A stretch of DNA of 64,000 nucleotides from Acinetobacter modestus (GCF_014636095.1 NZ_BMDV01000001.1:374610-438609); one strand, 5' to 3'. Counted from the stretch's first letter, positions 27,317 to 38,711 are shown. Notes: generated by a model not told the origin, from the sequence alone. Numbers and translations are program-made.

Positions 27317-28704
27317 ATGCCACGAATTCCTGTAATTAATACTAGCCATCTTGATCGAATTGATGAATTACTTGTAGATAACGAAGAAACGGGCGAATAC
27401 AAGCTGCATCGTTCAGTATTTACTGATCAAGCTTTGTTTGATCTTGAGATGAAATACATCTTTGAAGGTAACTGGGTCTATTTAGCACATGAAAGCCAAA
27501 TTCCCCAAAATAATGATTTTTACACCACCTATATTGGTCGTCAGCCAATCATTATCGCGCGTAACCGTAACGGTGAATTAAATGCAATGATCAATGCATG
27601 TTCTCATCGTGGTGCACAACTTTGTAGACATAAACGCGGTAATAAAGCGACTTATACGTGCCCTTTCCATGGTTGGACATTTAACAACTCAGGTAAATTG
27701 CTCAAAGTAAAAGATCCAAGCGATGCTGGATATTCTGATTGTTTCAACCAAGATGGTTCACATGACTTAAAAAAAGTTGCAAAGTTTGAAAACTATAAGG
27801 GTTTCTTATTTGGCAGCTTAAACCCAGATGTTCCATCTTTAGAAGAATTCTTGGGTGAAACAAGCAAGATTATTGACATGATTGTTGGTCAGTCAGAGCA
27901 AGGTTTAGAAGTCTTACGTGGTTCTTCAAGCTACACCTATGAAGGAAACTGGAAGCTCACCGCTGAAAATGGTGCTGATGGCTATCACGTATCAGCCGTT
28001 CACTGGAACTATGCTGCAACGACTCAACACCGTAAAGAAGCTCAGGCAGGCGATAATATTCGTGCAATGAGTGCAGGCTCTTGGGGCAAACAAGGTGGTG
28101 GATCATACGGTTTTGAACATGGTCATATGTTGCTATGGACTCAGTGGGCAAATCCAGAAGATCGACCAAATTTTCCCAAAGCAGAAGAATATACCGAGAA
28201 GTTCGGGGCTGCGATGTCTAAATGGATGATCGAACGCTCACGAAATCTCTGCTTATACCCTAACGTTTATTTGATGGATCAATTTGGCTCTCAAATTCGG
28301 GTACTCCGTCCACTTGGCGTGAATAAAACTGAAGTCACCATTTACTGCATCGCGCCTGTTGGCGAATCGGCTGAAGCTCGTGCTCGCCGTATCCGTCAAT
28401 ATGAAGATTTCTTTAACGCCTCTGGCATGGCAACGCCTGATGATTTAGAAGAATTTCGTGCATGCCAAGCTGGTTATGCAGGGCTTGAATTGGAATGGAA
28501 TGACATGTGTCGTGGCTCAAAACACTGGATTCATGGACCCGATGAAGCAGCAAATGAAATTGGTCTAAAACCAAAACTCAGTGGCATTAAAACTGAAGAT
28601 GAAGGCTTATATCTTGCTCAACATCAATACTGGTTGACCTCTATGAAAAATGCAATTGAGATCGAAAAACGATTGGCAGCAGCTCAATTTCAGGAGGAAG
28701 CAGT

Positions 28705-28708
<4 letters not shown>
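27317..28708 (+). CDS. benA: Benzoate 1,2-dioxygenase large subunit BenA
   Basis: Alpha subunit of the Rieske non-heme iron oxygenase that dihydroxylates benzoate, 463 aa. The Rieske [2Fe-2S] ligands are C95/H97 (NACSHRG) and C115/H118 (TCPFHGW). The mononuclear iron region is [16 protein letters not shown]. The start is the ATG at 27317, with GGAG seven bases upstream; the frame open from 27296 adds seven residues without support. It overlaps benB by 4 bp (ATGA). The sequence is very close to the BenA of A. baylyi as I remember it. Confidence 0.97.
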
Positions 28709-30295
<1,587 letters not shown>

Positions 30296-30312
30296 TTAAA
30301 TTGGAGATGAGC

Positions 30313-31098
30313 ATGATTTTTCCAGATAGATTCAAAGACAAAATAGTGATTGTCACAGGTGCAGCACAAGGGATTGGTCGCGGTGTTGCACTTCGAATTG
30401 CTGCTGAAAATGGACAAGTGATTTTAGCTGATCGTTCAGATTTGGTGGATGAAGTTGCTCATGAAATTATGCATTCAGGTGGCGTGGCGATCACAGTCAA
30501 AACAGATTTGGAAACTTTTTCTGGTGCGCAGACTGTTGTAAATCAAGCAATTGAGCATTTTGGTCGTGTTGATGTTCTGATTAACAATGTCGGTGGCGCA
30601 ATTTGGATGAAGCCATATGATGCTTTTAGTGAAGAAGAAATCATTAAAGAAATCAATCGCTCATTATTTCCAACTTTATGGTGTTGCCGTGCTGTATTGC
30701 CTGAAATGTTGAAGGAAAAAAGCGGTGTCATCGTAAATGTATCTTCTATTGCAACGCGTGGTATCAACCGAATTCCTTATTCAGCAGCAAAAGGTGGTGT
30801 CAATGCGCTTACCACGTCCCTTGCGTTTGAGCACGCGAAAGATGGAATTCGTGTAAACGCGATTGCAACAGGTGGAACAGATGCTCCACCACGTAAAGTG
30901 CCTCGTAATTCAACACCACTTACCGAAGATGAAAAAGTTTGGATGCAACAGGTTGTAAATCAAACCAAAGAACGAAGTCTGATGGGACGTTATGGCACGA
31001 TTGATGAACAAGTCAACGCTATTGTTTTTCTTGCATCAGATGAATCGTCTTATATGACCGGAAGTGTAATTGCAGTAGGTGGTGGTGATCAGGGCTAA
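30313..31098 (+). CDS. benD: Benzoate cis-diol dehydrogenase BenD
   Basis: Short-chain dehydrogenase (261 aa) that oxidises and decarboxylates the benzoate cis-diol to catechol with NAD+. The cofactor motif TGAAQGIG is at residues 15-22, NNVGG follows, and the catalytic tyrosine/lysine are in YSAAKGG. I take the ATG at 30313, spaced six bases from GGAG; the frame open from a TTG at 30301 is less likely. It is 17 bp after benC, and benE follows. Confidence 0.96.
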   Translation: MIFPDRFKDKIVIVTGAAQGIGRGVALRIAAENGQVILADRSDLVDEVAHEIMHSGGVAITVKTDLETFSGAQTVVNQAIEHFGRVDVLINNVGGAIWMKPYDAFSEEEIIKEINRSLFPTLWCCRAVLPEMLKEKSGVIVNVSSIATRGINRIPYSAAKGGVNALTTSLAFEHAKDGIRVNAIATGGTDAPPRKVPRNSTPLTEDEKVWMQQVVNQTKERSLMGRYGTIDEQVNAIVFLASDESSYMTGSVIAVGGGDQG

Positions 31099-31137
31099 TT
31101 CTGATCTAAACAGCAGAAAATCTTGCAAGGAGGCACT

Positions 31138-32370
31138 ATGACAACCCTGTTGAAGAATTTAAAGGATGATTGGTCTATTTCAGCAACTATTGCAGGATTT
31201 TTAGCGGTTCTGATCTCATATTCTGGTCCGCTTATTATCTTTTTCCAAGCAGCACAAAAAGCCAATATCTCTACAGAAATGATGATTTCATGGATTTGGG
31301 GCATATCAATTGGTGCTGCTGTTGCTGGAATCTATCTTTCAATTCGTTATAAAACCCCTGTCATCACAGCATGGTCAGCTCCTGGTACGGCATTATTGGT
31401 TTCACTGTTTCCAAATATCTCTTTGAATGAAGTTGTTGCAGCTTATATCACTTCGGCGATTGTCATTTTTATAGTTGGAGCGACAGGATATTTTGACAAA
31501 TTGCTGAAATGGATTCCTCAAGGAATCGCAGCAGGCATGATGGCAGGGATTTTATTTCAATTTGGGCTCGGATTATTTGTAGCAACTGATTCCATGCCTT
31601 TGATCGTTTTAAGCATGTTGCTTTGTTATCTATTAGCAAAACGATATTCACCTCGTTACACCATGCTGTGGGTTTTATTGTGTGGTGTTTCACTCAGCTT
31701 AATTTTGGGAAAAATGAATCCTGTTGAAATGCAGTTTAGTTTTGCTATTCCTCATTTTATTTATCCAGAATGGACTTGGCACTCTACATTTAACTTGGCT
31801 TTACCTTTAATTCTCGTGAGTTTAACAGGGCAATTCTTGCCGGGTATGGCCATTATGAAATTAAGTGGTTATGACACTCCCGCTAAACCGATTATTACAG
31901 CTTCAAGTATTGCCTCACTTGCAGTCGCTTGTGTAGGTGGAATTACGATTGTACTTGCTGCAATTACCGCCGCTTTATGTATGGGTAAAGACGCCCATGA
32001 ACTCAAAGAAAAACGTTATATCGCAGGTATCGCTAACGGTATTTTCTATATTTTAGGTGGCTTATTTGCTGGCAGTATTGTCATGCTCTTTAGCCTTCTT
32101 CCCAAAGAACTCATCGCAGCTTTAGCAGGATTAGCTCTGCTTGGGGCGATCGGGACAAATATCATGATTGCGATGAAAGATGACCAACAGCGTGATGCGG
32201 CATTAATCACATTTCTTGCAACGGTTTCAGGAATGCACTTTCTCGGACTTAGCTCAGTTTTTTGGGGCATCTGTATCGGTGTTATCGCCCAGATTCTTTT
32301 AAATCCTCATGCTCACCCAAATACTGTAATGACCCAGTCATCTTCTGAAAAACAGATCAGCAAGACTTGA
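31138..32370 (+). CDS. benE: Benzoate transporter BenE
   Basis: Inner-membrane benzoate:proton symporter of the BenE family, 410 aa with about eleven to twelve hydrophobic segments. Family text includes YSGPLIIFFQAAQKANIS near the N-terminus, WSAPGTALLVSL, GIAAGMMAGILFQFGLGLF and SLTGQFLPGMAIM. A strong CAAGGAGG ribosome binding site precedes the ATG at 31138. It is the last ben gene of the run and leads, 18 bp later, into catI. A second, MFS-type carrier gene is found at 36041. Confidence 0.93.
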   Translation: MTTLLKNLKDDWSISATIAGFLAVLISYSGPLIIFFQAAQKANISTEMMISWIWGISIGAAVAGIYLSIRYKTPVITAWSAPGTALLVSLFPNISLNEVVAAYITSAIVIFIVGATGYFDKLLKWIPQGIAAGMMAGILFQFGLGLFVATDSMPLIVLSMLLCYLLAKRYSPRYTMLWVLLCGVSLSLILGKMNPVEMQFSFAIPHFIYPEWTWHSTFNLALPLILVSLTGQFLPGMAIMKLSGYDTPAKPIITASSIASLAVACVGGITIVLAAITAALCMGKDAHELKEKRYIAGIANGIFYILGGLFAGSIVMLFSLLPKELIAALAGLALLGAIGTNIMIAMKDDQQRDAALITFLATVSGMHFLGLSSVFWGICIGVIAQILLNPHAHPNTVMTQSSSEKQISKT

Positions 32371-32388
32371 TTGTAGGATGAATTTATT

Positions 32389-33075
32389 ATGATCGACAAA
32401 TCACAAGCTTCACTGGCTGAAGCTCTCTCCCAAATCCAAGATGGTTCCACCATCATGATTGGTGGCTTCGGAACCGCAGGACAGCCCGCAGAACTCATCG
32501 ATGGTCTGATTGAACTCGGTATCAAAGACCTTGTCATTGTCAATAACAATGCAGGTAATGGTGACTATGGTCTTGCCAAACTCCTAAAAACAGGTGCAGT
32601 CCGTAAAATCATTTGTTCTTTCCCTCGTCAATCTGATTCATGGGTGTTCGATGAACTCTACCATGCAGGCAAAATCGAATTAGAACTCGTGCCACAAGGC
32701 AATCTCGCTTGCCGTATCCAAGCCGCTGGTATGGGCTTAGGTGCTGTATTCACGCCTACAGGCTTTGGAACATTACTGGCAGAAGACAAAGAAACCCGTC
32801 ATATCGAGGGTAAAGACTATGTACTGGAATATCCAATTAAGGCTGACTTTGCCTTGATCAAAGCCTACAAAGGCGATCGTTGGGGCAATTTAGTTTTTAA
32901 TAAATCGGCGCGTAACTTTGGACCGATCATGGCCATGGCTGCTGATGTCACCATCGCTCAAGTCTCAGAAGTGGTTGAACTCGGCCAGCTTGATCCTGAA
33001 CACATTATTACCCCAGGGATTTTTGTTCAGCATGTGGTTGCTGTTGAAGCAACATCACCTGTCGCTGCGCAATAA
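32389..33075 (+). CDS. catI: 3-oxoadipate CoA-transferase subunit A, CatI
   Basis: Catechol-branch copy of the CoA-transferase alpha subunit, 228 aa, with GGFGTAGQP at residues 25-33. It is almost the same protein as PcaI at 456-1142, with about eight substitutions, mostly near the N-terminus and in the last quarter. It starts 18 bp after benE, so it is probably cotranscribed with the ben genes. Its partner catJ follows after 11 bp in a gap identical to the pcaI-pcaJ gap. Confidence 0.95.
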   Translation: MIDKSQASLAEALSQIQDGSTIMIGGFGTAGQPAELIDGLIELGIKDLVIVNNNAGNGDYGLAKLLKTGAVRKIICSFPRQSDSWVFDELYHAGKIELELVPQGNLACRIQAAGMGLGAVFTPTGFGTLLAEDKETRHIEGKDYVLEYPIKADFALIKAYKGDRWGNLVFNKSARNFGPIMAMAADVTIAQVSEVVELGQLDPEHIITPGIFVQHVVAVEATSPVAAQ

Positions 33076-33086
33076 GGAGAATAACA

Positions 33087-33740
33087 ATGAGCTATCAAAA
33101 ACTCAGCCGTGACCAAATTGCAGAACGTGTTGCACAAGATATTCCTGATGGTGCCTATGTCAATTTAGGTATTGGTTTACCCACCAAGATTTCAAATTAT
33201 TTACCTGCGGATAAAGATGTCTTTCTGCATTCTGAAAATGGTTTGTTGGCATTTGGTCCACCACCAGCCAAAGGTGAACAAGATCCTGAACTGATTAATG
33301 CAGGCAAAGAATATGTGACCATGCTCATAGGGGGATGCTTTTTTCATCATGGGGATTCTTTTGCCATGATGCGTGGTGGTCATTTAGATATTGCGGTACT
33401 TGGTGCATTCCAAGTCGCAGCCAATGGTGATCTTGCCAATTGGCATACAGGTGCAGCCGATGCGATTCCTGCTGTAGGTGGTGCAATGGACTTAGCCGTA
33501 GGTGCAAAGAAAGTCTTTATCACGACCGACCATGTCACCAAACAAGGCGAACCGAAGATTGTTGAAGCGCTGTCTTATCCTGCAACGGGTCTGAAATGTG
33601 TCGATCGTATCTATACCGATCTGTGTGTGATTGATGTGACCACAGAAGGTTTAAAAGTGATTGAGAAAGTGGATGGTCTAAGCTTTGAAGAGCTACAGGC
33701 CTTGACGGGTGCTCAATTGATTGATGCGACTCAAGCTTAA
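33087..33740 (+). CDS. catJ: 3-oxoadipate CoA-transferase subunit B, CatJ
   Basis: Catechol-branch beta subunit, 217 aa, with the catalytic glutamate E50 in SENG. AAGGAGA precedes the start. By hand count the first 444 bp differ from pcaJ at about 30 positions, mostly silent. The MLTGGS of PcaJ reads MLIGGC here, two non-silent changes close together. A palindromic repeat element fills the gap to catF. Confidence 0.95.
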   Translation: MSYQKLSRDQIAERVAQDIPDGAYVNLGIGLPTKISNYLPADKDVFLHSENGLLAFGPPPAKGEQDPELINAGKEYVTMLIGGCFFHHGDSFAMMRGGHLDIAVLGAFQVAANGDLANWHTGAADAIPAVGGAMDLAVGAKKVFITTDHVTKQGEPKIVEALSYPATGLKCVDRIYTDLCVIDVTTEGLKVIEKVDGLSFEELQALTGAQLIDATQA

Positions 33741-33744
33741 GGAT

Positions 33745-33845
33745 TGAAATCCCCCTAAATCCCCCTTTGTTAAGGGGGGACTCCATCTAAATAATAGAGT
33801 GAGGTCTCCCTCCTTTTAAAAGGAGGGATTAAGGGAGGATTATAG
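33745..33845. repeat. REP/MITE-like palindromic element between catJ and catF
   Basis: About 100 bp made of four related C-rich and G-rich blocks: AATCCCCCTAAATCCCCC, then TTAAGGGGGGA, then CTCCCTCCTTTTAAAAGG and AGGGATTAAGGGAGGATT. The outer blocks are imperfect inverted repeats of each other, so the whole can fold into a long stem. It has no coding frame. Elements of this appearance are scattered in many bacterial genomes. It sits inside an operon without an obvious break in gene order. Confidence 0.85.
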
Positions 33846-33855
33846 GGAAAAACAT

Positions 33856-35070
33856 ATGAAAAACGCTTATATCATTGATGCGATTCGCACTCCATTCGGC
33901 CGTTATGCAGGTGGTTTAGCCACTGTCCGTGCGGATGATCTCGGTGCTGTTCCGATTCAAGCCTTAATACAACGTAATCCAACGGTCGATTGGCAACAAG
34001 TGGATGATGTGATCTATGGCTGTGCCAATCAAGCGGGTGAAGACAATCGTAATGTCAGTCGTATGTCAGCTCTACTCGCAGGCTTGCCGTATCAAGTCCC
34101 TGCAACCACAGTGAACCGTTTATGTGGTTCATCTCTAGATGCGATTGCCATGGCAGCCCGTGCGATTAAAGCAGGTGAAGCAAATCTGATTATTGCGGGT
34201 GGTGTTGAGAGTATGAGCCGTGCACCCTATGTCATGGGTAAATCAGACAGTGCTTTTGGTCGTAGTCAAAAAATTGAAGACACCACCATGGGTTGGCGTT
34301 TTATCAATCCAAAGCTGAAAGAAATGTATGGTGTAGACACCATGCCGCAGACTGCGGAGAACGTAGCAGAGCAATTTAATATCAATCGTATTGATCAAGA
34401 CCAGTTTGCCTTGGTGAGCCAACAACGTACAGCAGTAGCGCAAGCCAAAGGCTTTTTTAAACACGAAATCGTTGCTGTCAGCATTCCACAACGTAAAGGT
34501 GATGCGATCGTTATCGATACGGATGAACATCCGCGTGCATCGACCACAATTGAAGCATTAACGAAACTTAAAGGTGTAGTGAAGGCAGAAGGTACGGTTA
34601 CTGCGGGGAATGCTTCAGGTATTAACGATGGTGCGGCAGCGCTATTGATCGCTTCAGATGAAGCCGTCGCTCAATACCAACTGAAACCACGTGCCAAAAT
34701 TATTGCAGCCACTACGGTGGGTGTTGAGCCACGCATTATGGGTTTTGCACCTGCGCCTGCAATCAAAAAGTTACTGAAACAAGCCAATCTGACATTAGCA
34801 CAAATGGATGTGATTGAGCTGAATGAAGCTTTCGCAGCTCAAGCTTTAGCGGTGACACGTGATTTAGGGTTAGCGGATGATGATGTTCGTATTAATCCAA
34901 ATGGCGGTGCAATTGCTTTGGGTCATCCTTTGGGTGCTTCAGGTGCGAGATTAGTGACGACGGCTTTGAATCAACTTGAACAGATTCAAGGACAATATGC
35001 TTTGTGTTCAATGTGTATTGGTGTGGGACAAGGCATCGCTCTCATTATTCAACGGCTGGAGCAAGATTAA
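33856..35070 (+). CDS. catF: Beta-ketoadipyl-CoA thiolase CatF
   Basis: Last step of the pathway: cleaves beta-ketoadipyl-CoA to succinyl-CoA and acetyl-CoA. Thiolase of 404 aa, a few residues longer than the usual 400-401. The active-site cysteine is C90 in NRLCGSSLDA, the histidine is in NPNGGAIALGHPLGASG and the second cysteine is in CSMCIGVGQG. The start codon is 10 bp after the repeat element, with a weak ribosome binding site (AGGGAAAAAC). It follows catIJ and precedes catD as in A. baylyi. Confidence 0.95.
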   Translation: MKNAYIIDAIRTPFGRYAGGLATVRADDLGAVPIQALIQRNPTVDWQQVDDVIYGCANQAGEDNRNVSRMSALLAGLPYQVPATTVNRLCGSSLDAIAMAARAIKAGEANLIIAGGVESMSRAPYVMGKSDSAFGRSQKIEDTTMGWRFINPKLKEMYGVDTMPQTAENVAEQFNINRIDQDQFALVSQQRTAVAQAKGFFKHEIVAVSIPQRKGDAIVIDTDEHPRASTTIEALTKLKGVVKAEGTVTAGNASGINDGAAALLIASDEAVAQYQLKPRAKIIAATTVGVEPRIMGFAPAPAIKKLLKQANLTLAQMDVIELNEAFAAQALAVTRDLGLADDDVRINPNGGAIALGHPLGASGARLVTTALNQLEQIQGQYALCSMCIGVGQGIALIIQRLEQD

Positions 35071-35080
35071 GGAATACGAT

Positions 35081-35854
35081 ATGCCAATTTTTCAATCAAA
35101 AGATGTGAATATTAATTATCAAACATTTGGTGATCCAAATTCCCCTGCTCTAGTGTTCTCAAATTCCCTTGGAACAAACTACGGCATGTGGCAAAAGCAA
35201 TTTAATTATTTTAAAGATCGCTTTTTTGTTATCTGCTATGACACTCGGGGTCACGGTTCATCATCTACGCCAACTGGTTCTTACACTTTGCACCAGTTAG
35301 GTGAAGATGTGATTGCATTACTTGATCATTTGAAAATTGAAAAAGTTACCTTCTGTGGAATCTCGATGGGAGGACTAACAGGACAATGGCTAGCCATTCA
35401 TTATCCTGAACGATTTAGCCATATCATTATTGCAAATAGCGCAGCAAAAATTGGACAGGAACAAGCATGGCTAGATCGTGCCAAACTAGTACGTGAGCAA
35501 GGTTTAGAACCAATTACTGCAACAGCAGCATCTCGTTGGTTTACAGATCCCTTTATCCAAAGCCATCCTACAGTTATAAATAACCTATGTAACGACTTAA
35601 GTGCTGGCAGCGCAGCAGGTTATGCAAATTGTTGTGAGGCTTTGGCTAAAGCGGATGTCCGTGCGGAGTTAAAATATATTTCTATTCCCACCTTGATTAT
35701 AGCGGGTATACAAGATCCGATAACCACTGTGGAAGATGCAAAATTAATGCTATTAAATATTCCAGATGCTGAATTAGTAGAAATTAATGCATCTCATATC
35801 TCAAATATAGAACGAGAAAATGAATTTAATAAGCTAATCGATCAATTTATATAA
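35081..35854 (+). CDS. catD: 3-oxoadipate enol-lactonase CatD
   Basis: Alpha/beta hydrolase of 257 aa that opens beta-ketoadipate enol-lactone. The nucleophile S95 is in GISMGG, the oxyanion region is SNSLGTNYGMW (residues 27-37), and the catalytic histidine is in ASHISNIE near the end. I place the start at the ATG at 35081 with AAGGA upstream; the open frame from 34976 lies inside catF. It is the last gene before a strong terminator. Confidence 0.94.
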   Translation: MPIFQSKDVNINYQTFGDPNSPALVFSNSLGTNYGMWQKQFNYFKDRFFVICYDTRGHGSSSTPTGSYTLHQLGEDVIALLDHLKIEKVTFCGISMGGLTGQWLAIHYPERFSHIIIANSAAKIGQEQAWLDRAKLVREQGLEPITATAASRWFTDPFIQSHPTVINNLCNDLSAGSAAGYANCCEALAKADVRAELKYISIPTLIIAGIQDPITTVEDAKLMLLNIPDAELVEINASHISNIERENEFNKLIDQFI

Positions 35855-35870
35855 AATACCTTTTTAAATA

Positions 35871-35900
35871 AAAGCAGAGTTTCAATACTCTGCTTTTTGT
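35871..35900 (+). terminator. Rho-independent terminator after catD
   Basis: Perfect 10-bp stem AAAGCAGAGT / ACTCTGCTTT with a 6-nt loop and a following TT run. It ends the cat-ben run 17 bp after the catD stop. Confidence 0.93.
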
Positions 35901-36040
35901 CGTTCAAAATTTTTAATAAAATACAAAATAATAATACCTTAATGACATAAACATATATCAATTAAGTTTTTGACTACAAGCATATAACAAAATAACTTAA
36001 ATACTAAATAACACTACGCTTCACAAATTGGAGGTGAAGA

Positions 36041-37405
36041 ATGTATATGGAAAAAGTTAACATTAACGAAACGATTGATAATGCCAAATTTAATCTATTC
36101 CACTGGAAAGTTTTAATTTGGTGCTTATTAATTATTATATTTGATGGTTATGATCTCGTTATTTATGGTGTTGCATTACCATTATTAATGCAACAGTGGT
36201 CTTTAACAGCAGTTCAGGCAGGTTTACTCGCAAGTGCCGCATTATTCGGCATGATGTTTGGCGCGATGATTTTTGGCACGCTCTCAGATCGATTAGGACG
36301 CAAAAAAACAATCATGATCTGTGTGAGCTTATTTAGTGGCTTTACATTTATCGGTGCATTTGCAAATAATCCTATAGAGTTCGCAATTTTACGTTTTATT
36401 GCAGGTCTAGGTATTGGCGGCGTAATGCCAAATGTGGTTGCCTTAATGACCGAATATGCGCCTAAGAAAATTCGCAGTACTTTAGTCGCAATTATGTTCA
36501 GTGGGTATGCCATAGGTGGAATGACATCTGCATTGTTAGGTGCTTGGTTAGTCAAAGATATGGGCTGGCAAATCATGTTCCTGATCGCAGGTATTCCCCT
36601 GTTATTATTACCGATCATATGGAAATTTTTGCCAGAATCCTTAGCATTCCTCATCAAGTCTAAGAATAATCAACAAGCAGAATCGATTATTGCAAAACTC
36701 GACCCCAACACCGAGATTAACTCAAAAACACAGCTCATCTTTAATGAAAATATCCATACGGAAGCCCCTGTCCGAGCATTATTCCAAGATGGTAGAAGTT
36801 TTAGCACCTTTATGTTTTGGATCGCATTCTTCATGTGTTTACTTATGGTGTATGCATTAGGGAGCTGGTTACCTAAATTGATGTTACAAGCAGGATATTC
36901 TTTAGGTGCAAGTATGCTGTTCTTATTTGCATTGAACATTGGAGGTATGGTTGGTGCAATTGGAGGCGGTGCTTTAGCAGATCGATTCCATTTAAAACCA
37001 GTCATTACCTCAATGTTTGTAATCGGAGCTGCTGCTTTAATACTATTAGGATTCAACAGTCCACAAATTGTTCTTTATAGCTTAATTGCTTTGGCAGGTG
37101 CAGCAACGATTGGGTCACAAATTCTTCTATATACTTTCGTCGCACAATTTTATCCAACTACTGTTCGCTCAACAGGTATGGGGTGGGCATCAGGTATCGG
37201 TCGTATAGGTGCAATCATTGGTCCTGTACTTACAGGCGCATTGCTCACTTTTGAACTACCTCATCAAATGAACTTCTTAGCTATTGCGATTCCTGGTGTG
37301 ATTGCTGCATTCGCGATCTTCCTCGTCAATCTTAAAGTCGCGGTCAATGTACCTGAAAGTTCAAAATCAACTCTTCAAACACAAGCTTCAGTCAACCAGC
37401 AATAA
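36041..37405 (+). CDS. benK: MFS aromatic acid:H+ symporter, BenK-like
   Basis: Inner-membrane carrier of 454 aa with twelve predicted helices, of the AAHS (aromatic acid:H+ symporter) family. The hallmarks are IIIFDGYDLVIYGVALPLLM in TM1, with the conserved D-Y-D region, GTLSDRLGRKKTIM after TM2 and ALADRFHLKP in the second half. GGAGGTGAAGA precedes the ATG. Sequence and placement beside an OprD-like porin and the ben genes favour BenK. MucK or another aromatic carrier is the main alternative. It is after the catD terminator, so it has its own promoter in the 186-bp gap. Confidence 0.82.
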   Translation: MYMEKVNINETIDNAKFNLFHWKVLIWCLLIIIFDGYDLVIYGVALPLLMQQWSLTAVQAGLLASAALFGMMFGAMIFGTLSDRLGRKKTIMICVSLFSGFTFIGAFANNPIEFAILRFIAGLGIGGVMPNVVALMTEYAPKKIRSTLVAIMFSGYAIGGMTSALLGAWLVKDMGWQIMFLIAGIPLLLLPIIWKFLPESLAFLIKSKNNQQAESIIAKLDPNTEINSKTQLIFNENIHTEAPVRALFQDGRSFSTFMFWIAFFMCLLMVYALGSWLPKLMLQAGYSLGASMLFLFALNIGGMVGAIGGGALADRFHLKPVITSMFVIGAAALILLGFNSPQIVLYSLIALAGAATIGSQILLYTFVAQFYPTTVRSTGMGWASGIGRIGAIIGPVLTGALLTFELPHQMNFLAIAIPGVIAAFAIFLVNLKVAVNVPESSKSTLQTQASVNQQ

Positions 37406-37410
37406 GTAAT

Positions 37411-37433
37411 GTTGCGCCGAGGATTGGCGCAAC
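37411..37433 (+). other. Hairpin between the MFS carrier and porin genes
   Basis: Perfect 8-bp GC-rich stem GTTGCGCC / GGCGCAAC with a 7-nt loop, 5 bp after the carrier stop. No T run follows, so it is more likely an RNA stability or processing element than a full terminator. Confidence 0.65.
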
Positions 37434-37457
37434 TCAACTCAAAATGGAAATTAAAAA

Positions 37458-38711
37458 ATGCATACATTTAAATGTAATAAGCTTATTTTGTCCTCTATTT
37501 CACTCCTAGGTGGATTAGTTTCAACTTCACTTTGGGCTGATAATGTAAGCGCTAAAGAAGAATGGAAATTTACCTTAAAAAATGCCTACATCAATCGTAA
37601 TTTTGAGAATGAAGCACTAAAGGATACTGGAAGTTGGTCTCAAGCAGCCTCTTTGTTTTATAACTCACGAATGCTTGAGACACCATTAAGTATTGCCGAA
37701 AAACCTTTAACAATCGGTGTGGATGCTTCAGTTCAATATGCAGTGAGATTAAGTTCAGATAAACATGTGGCTGATACAGTATTGCCATTTGATAAAGCGA
37801 CTCAATCACAAGCTTCAGATTATTTAAAACACGGCGTCACATTAAAATTGGGTTATGACCGAACTTTGTTGAGTGTTGGTGAGCTTTGGTTAGACTTACC
37901 TGTTACTGCCGTAGATAGCAGTCGTCAGCTTTTAACATCTTATTGGGGTGCAAACCTTAAGTCACAATTAACTGATCAACTTTACGCAGAAATCGGTCGT
38001 GTTGAAAAAGTATCCCCCCGCAATGAAGAAGATTTTCGTAAATTCTCTTTTACTTCAAATGGAAAGACAGAATACTCGGATGACTTAAATTATATTGATT
38101 TACGTTATCAGTTCTCCCCTGATTTAAAGGGAGAATATTATTATGGCAACATGGAGGATTTATATAATAAACATTACTTGGGTTTGGAACATAATTTAAA
38201 AGGTAAAAATTATACGCTTAGTTCAAAATTTAAATATTTTAATGCTCAAGAAGATGGAAATAATTTTAATATTGATGCACAAAATATTGGGTTACTTGAG
38301 ACATTAAAAGTAAAAAACCATACATTCGGATTAGGTTATCAACAAATTATAGGTGAATCAGCATATCCATTACCTGATGGATTTTTACCAGAAACATACT
38401 TTATCAATTGGAATGCGACAGGTTTTTTCAAAAAAGATGAAAAATCATATCATTTTATTTATGGTTATAATTTCAAAGATTATATCCCTGGATTTAATGC
38501 AGCCATAAAATATGTTTATGGTGATAGTTTTGAAACGACTGATGGCAAAAAAAATCATGAAAGTGAGTCAAATATTATTTTAAACTACAATTTTCAACAG
38601 CCCTATCTTAAAGGCTTAGCATTACAATATATTCGTATTGATTATGATGTAAAGCATGGAAACGACTTTGGTGAGGATCGTTTATTTGTAAACTACACGC
38701 ATAAATTCTAA
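37458..38711 (+). CDS. OprD-family outer-membrane porin, BenP-like
   Basis: Exported beta-barrel of 417 aa. A signal peptide ends near SLWA-DN (about residue 27). The mature chain starts with EWKFTLKNAYINRNF, the usual OprD-type first strand, and continues in alternating strands rich in Tyr and Gly. It ends in a C-terminal aromatic, HKF, as expected for barrel assembly. Lying 52 bp after the benzoate-type carrier, it probably admits benzoate or related acids. BenP of A. baylyi is the best comparison, but specificity cannot be read from sequence. Confidence 0.85.
   Translation: MHTFKCNKLILSSISLLGGLVSTSLWADNVSAKEEWKFTLKNAYINRNFENEALKDTGSWSQAASLFYNSRMLETPLSIAEKPLTIGVDASVQYAVRLSSDKHVADTVLPFDKATQSQASDYLKHGVTLKLGYDRTLLSVGELWLDLPVTAVDSSRQLLTSYWGANLKSQLTDQLYAEIGRVEKVSPRNEEDFRKFSFTSNGKTEYSDDLNYIDLRYQFSPDLKGEYYYGNMEDLYNKHYLGLEHNLKGKNYTLSSKFKYFNAQEDGNNFNIDAQNIGLLETLKVKNHTFGLGYQQIIGESAYPLPDGFLPETYFINWNATGFFKKDEKSYHFIYGYNFKDYIPGFNAAIKYVYGDSFETTDGKKNHESESNIILNYNFQQPYLKGLALQYIRIDYDVKHGNDFGEDRLFVNYTHKF

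Noticed and set aside
33745..33845. CRISPR-like repeat
   Set aside because: The blocks form one palindromic unit with no regular repeats and spacers. No CRISPR array is seen anywhere in the window.
34976..35080. Extended CatD start inside catF
   Set aside because: The sequence is the catF C-terminus in another frame; the ATG at 35081 has AAGGA and the normal CatD beginning.
36214..37056. Long minus-strand frames opposite the MFS carrier
   Set aside because: They are antisense to a clear twelve-helix transporter, with Pro/Asn/Lys-rich nonsense composition.
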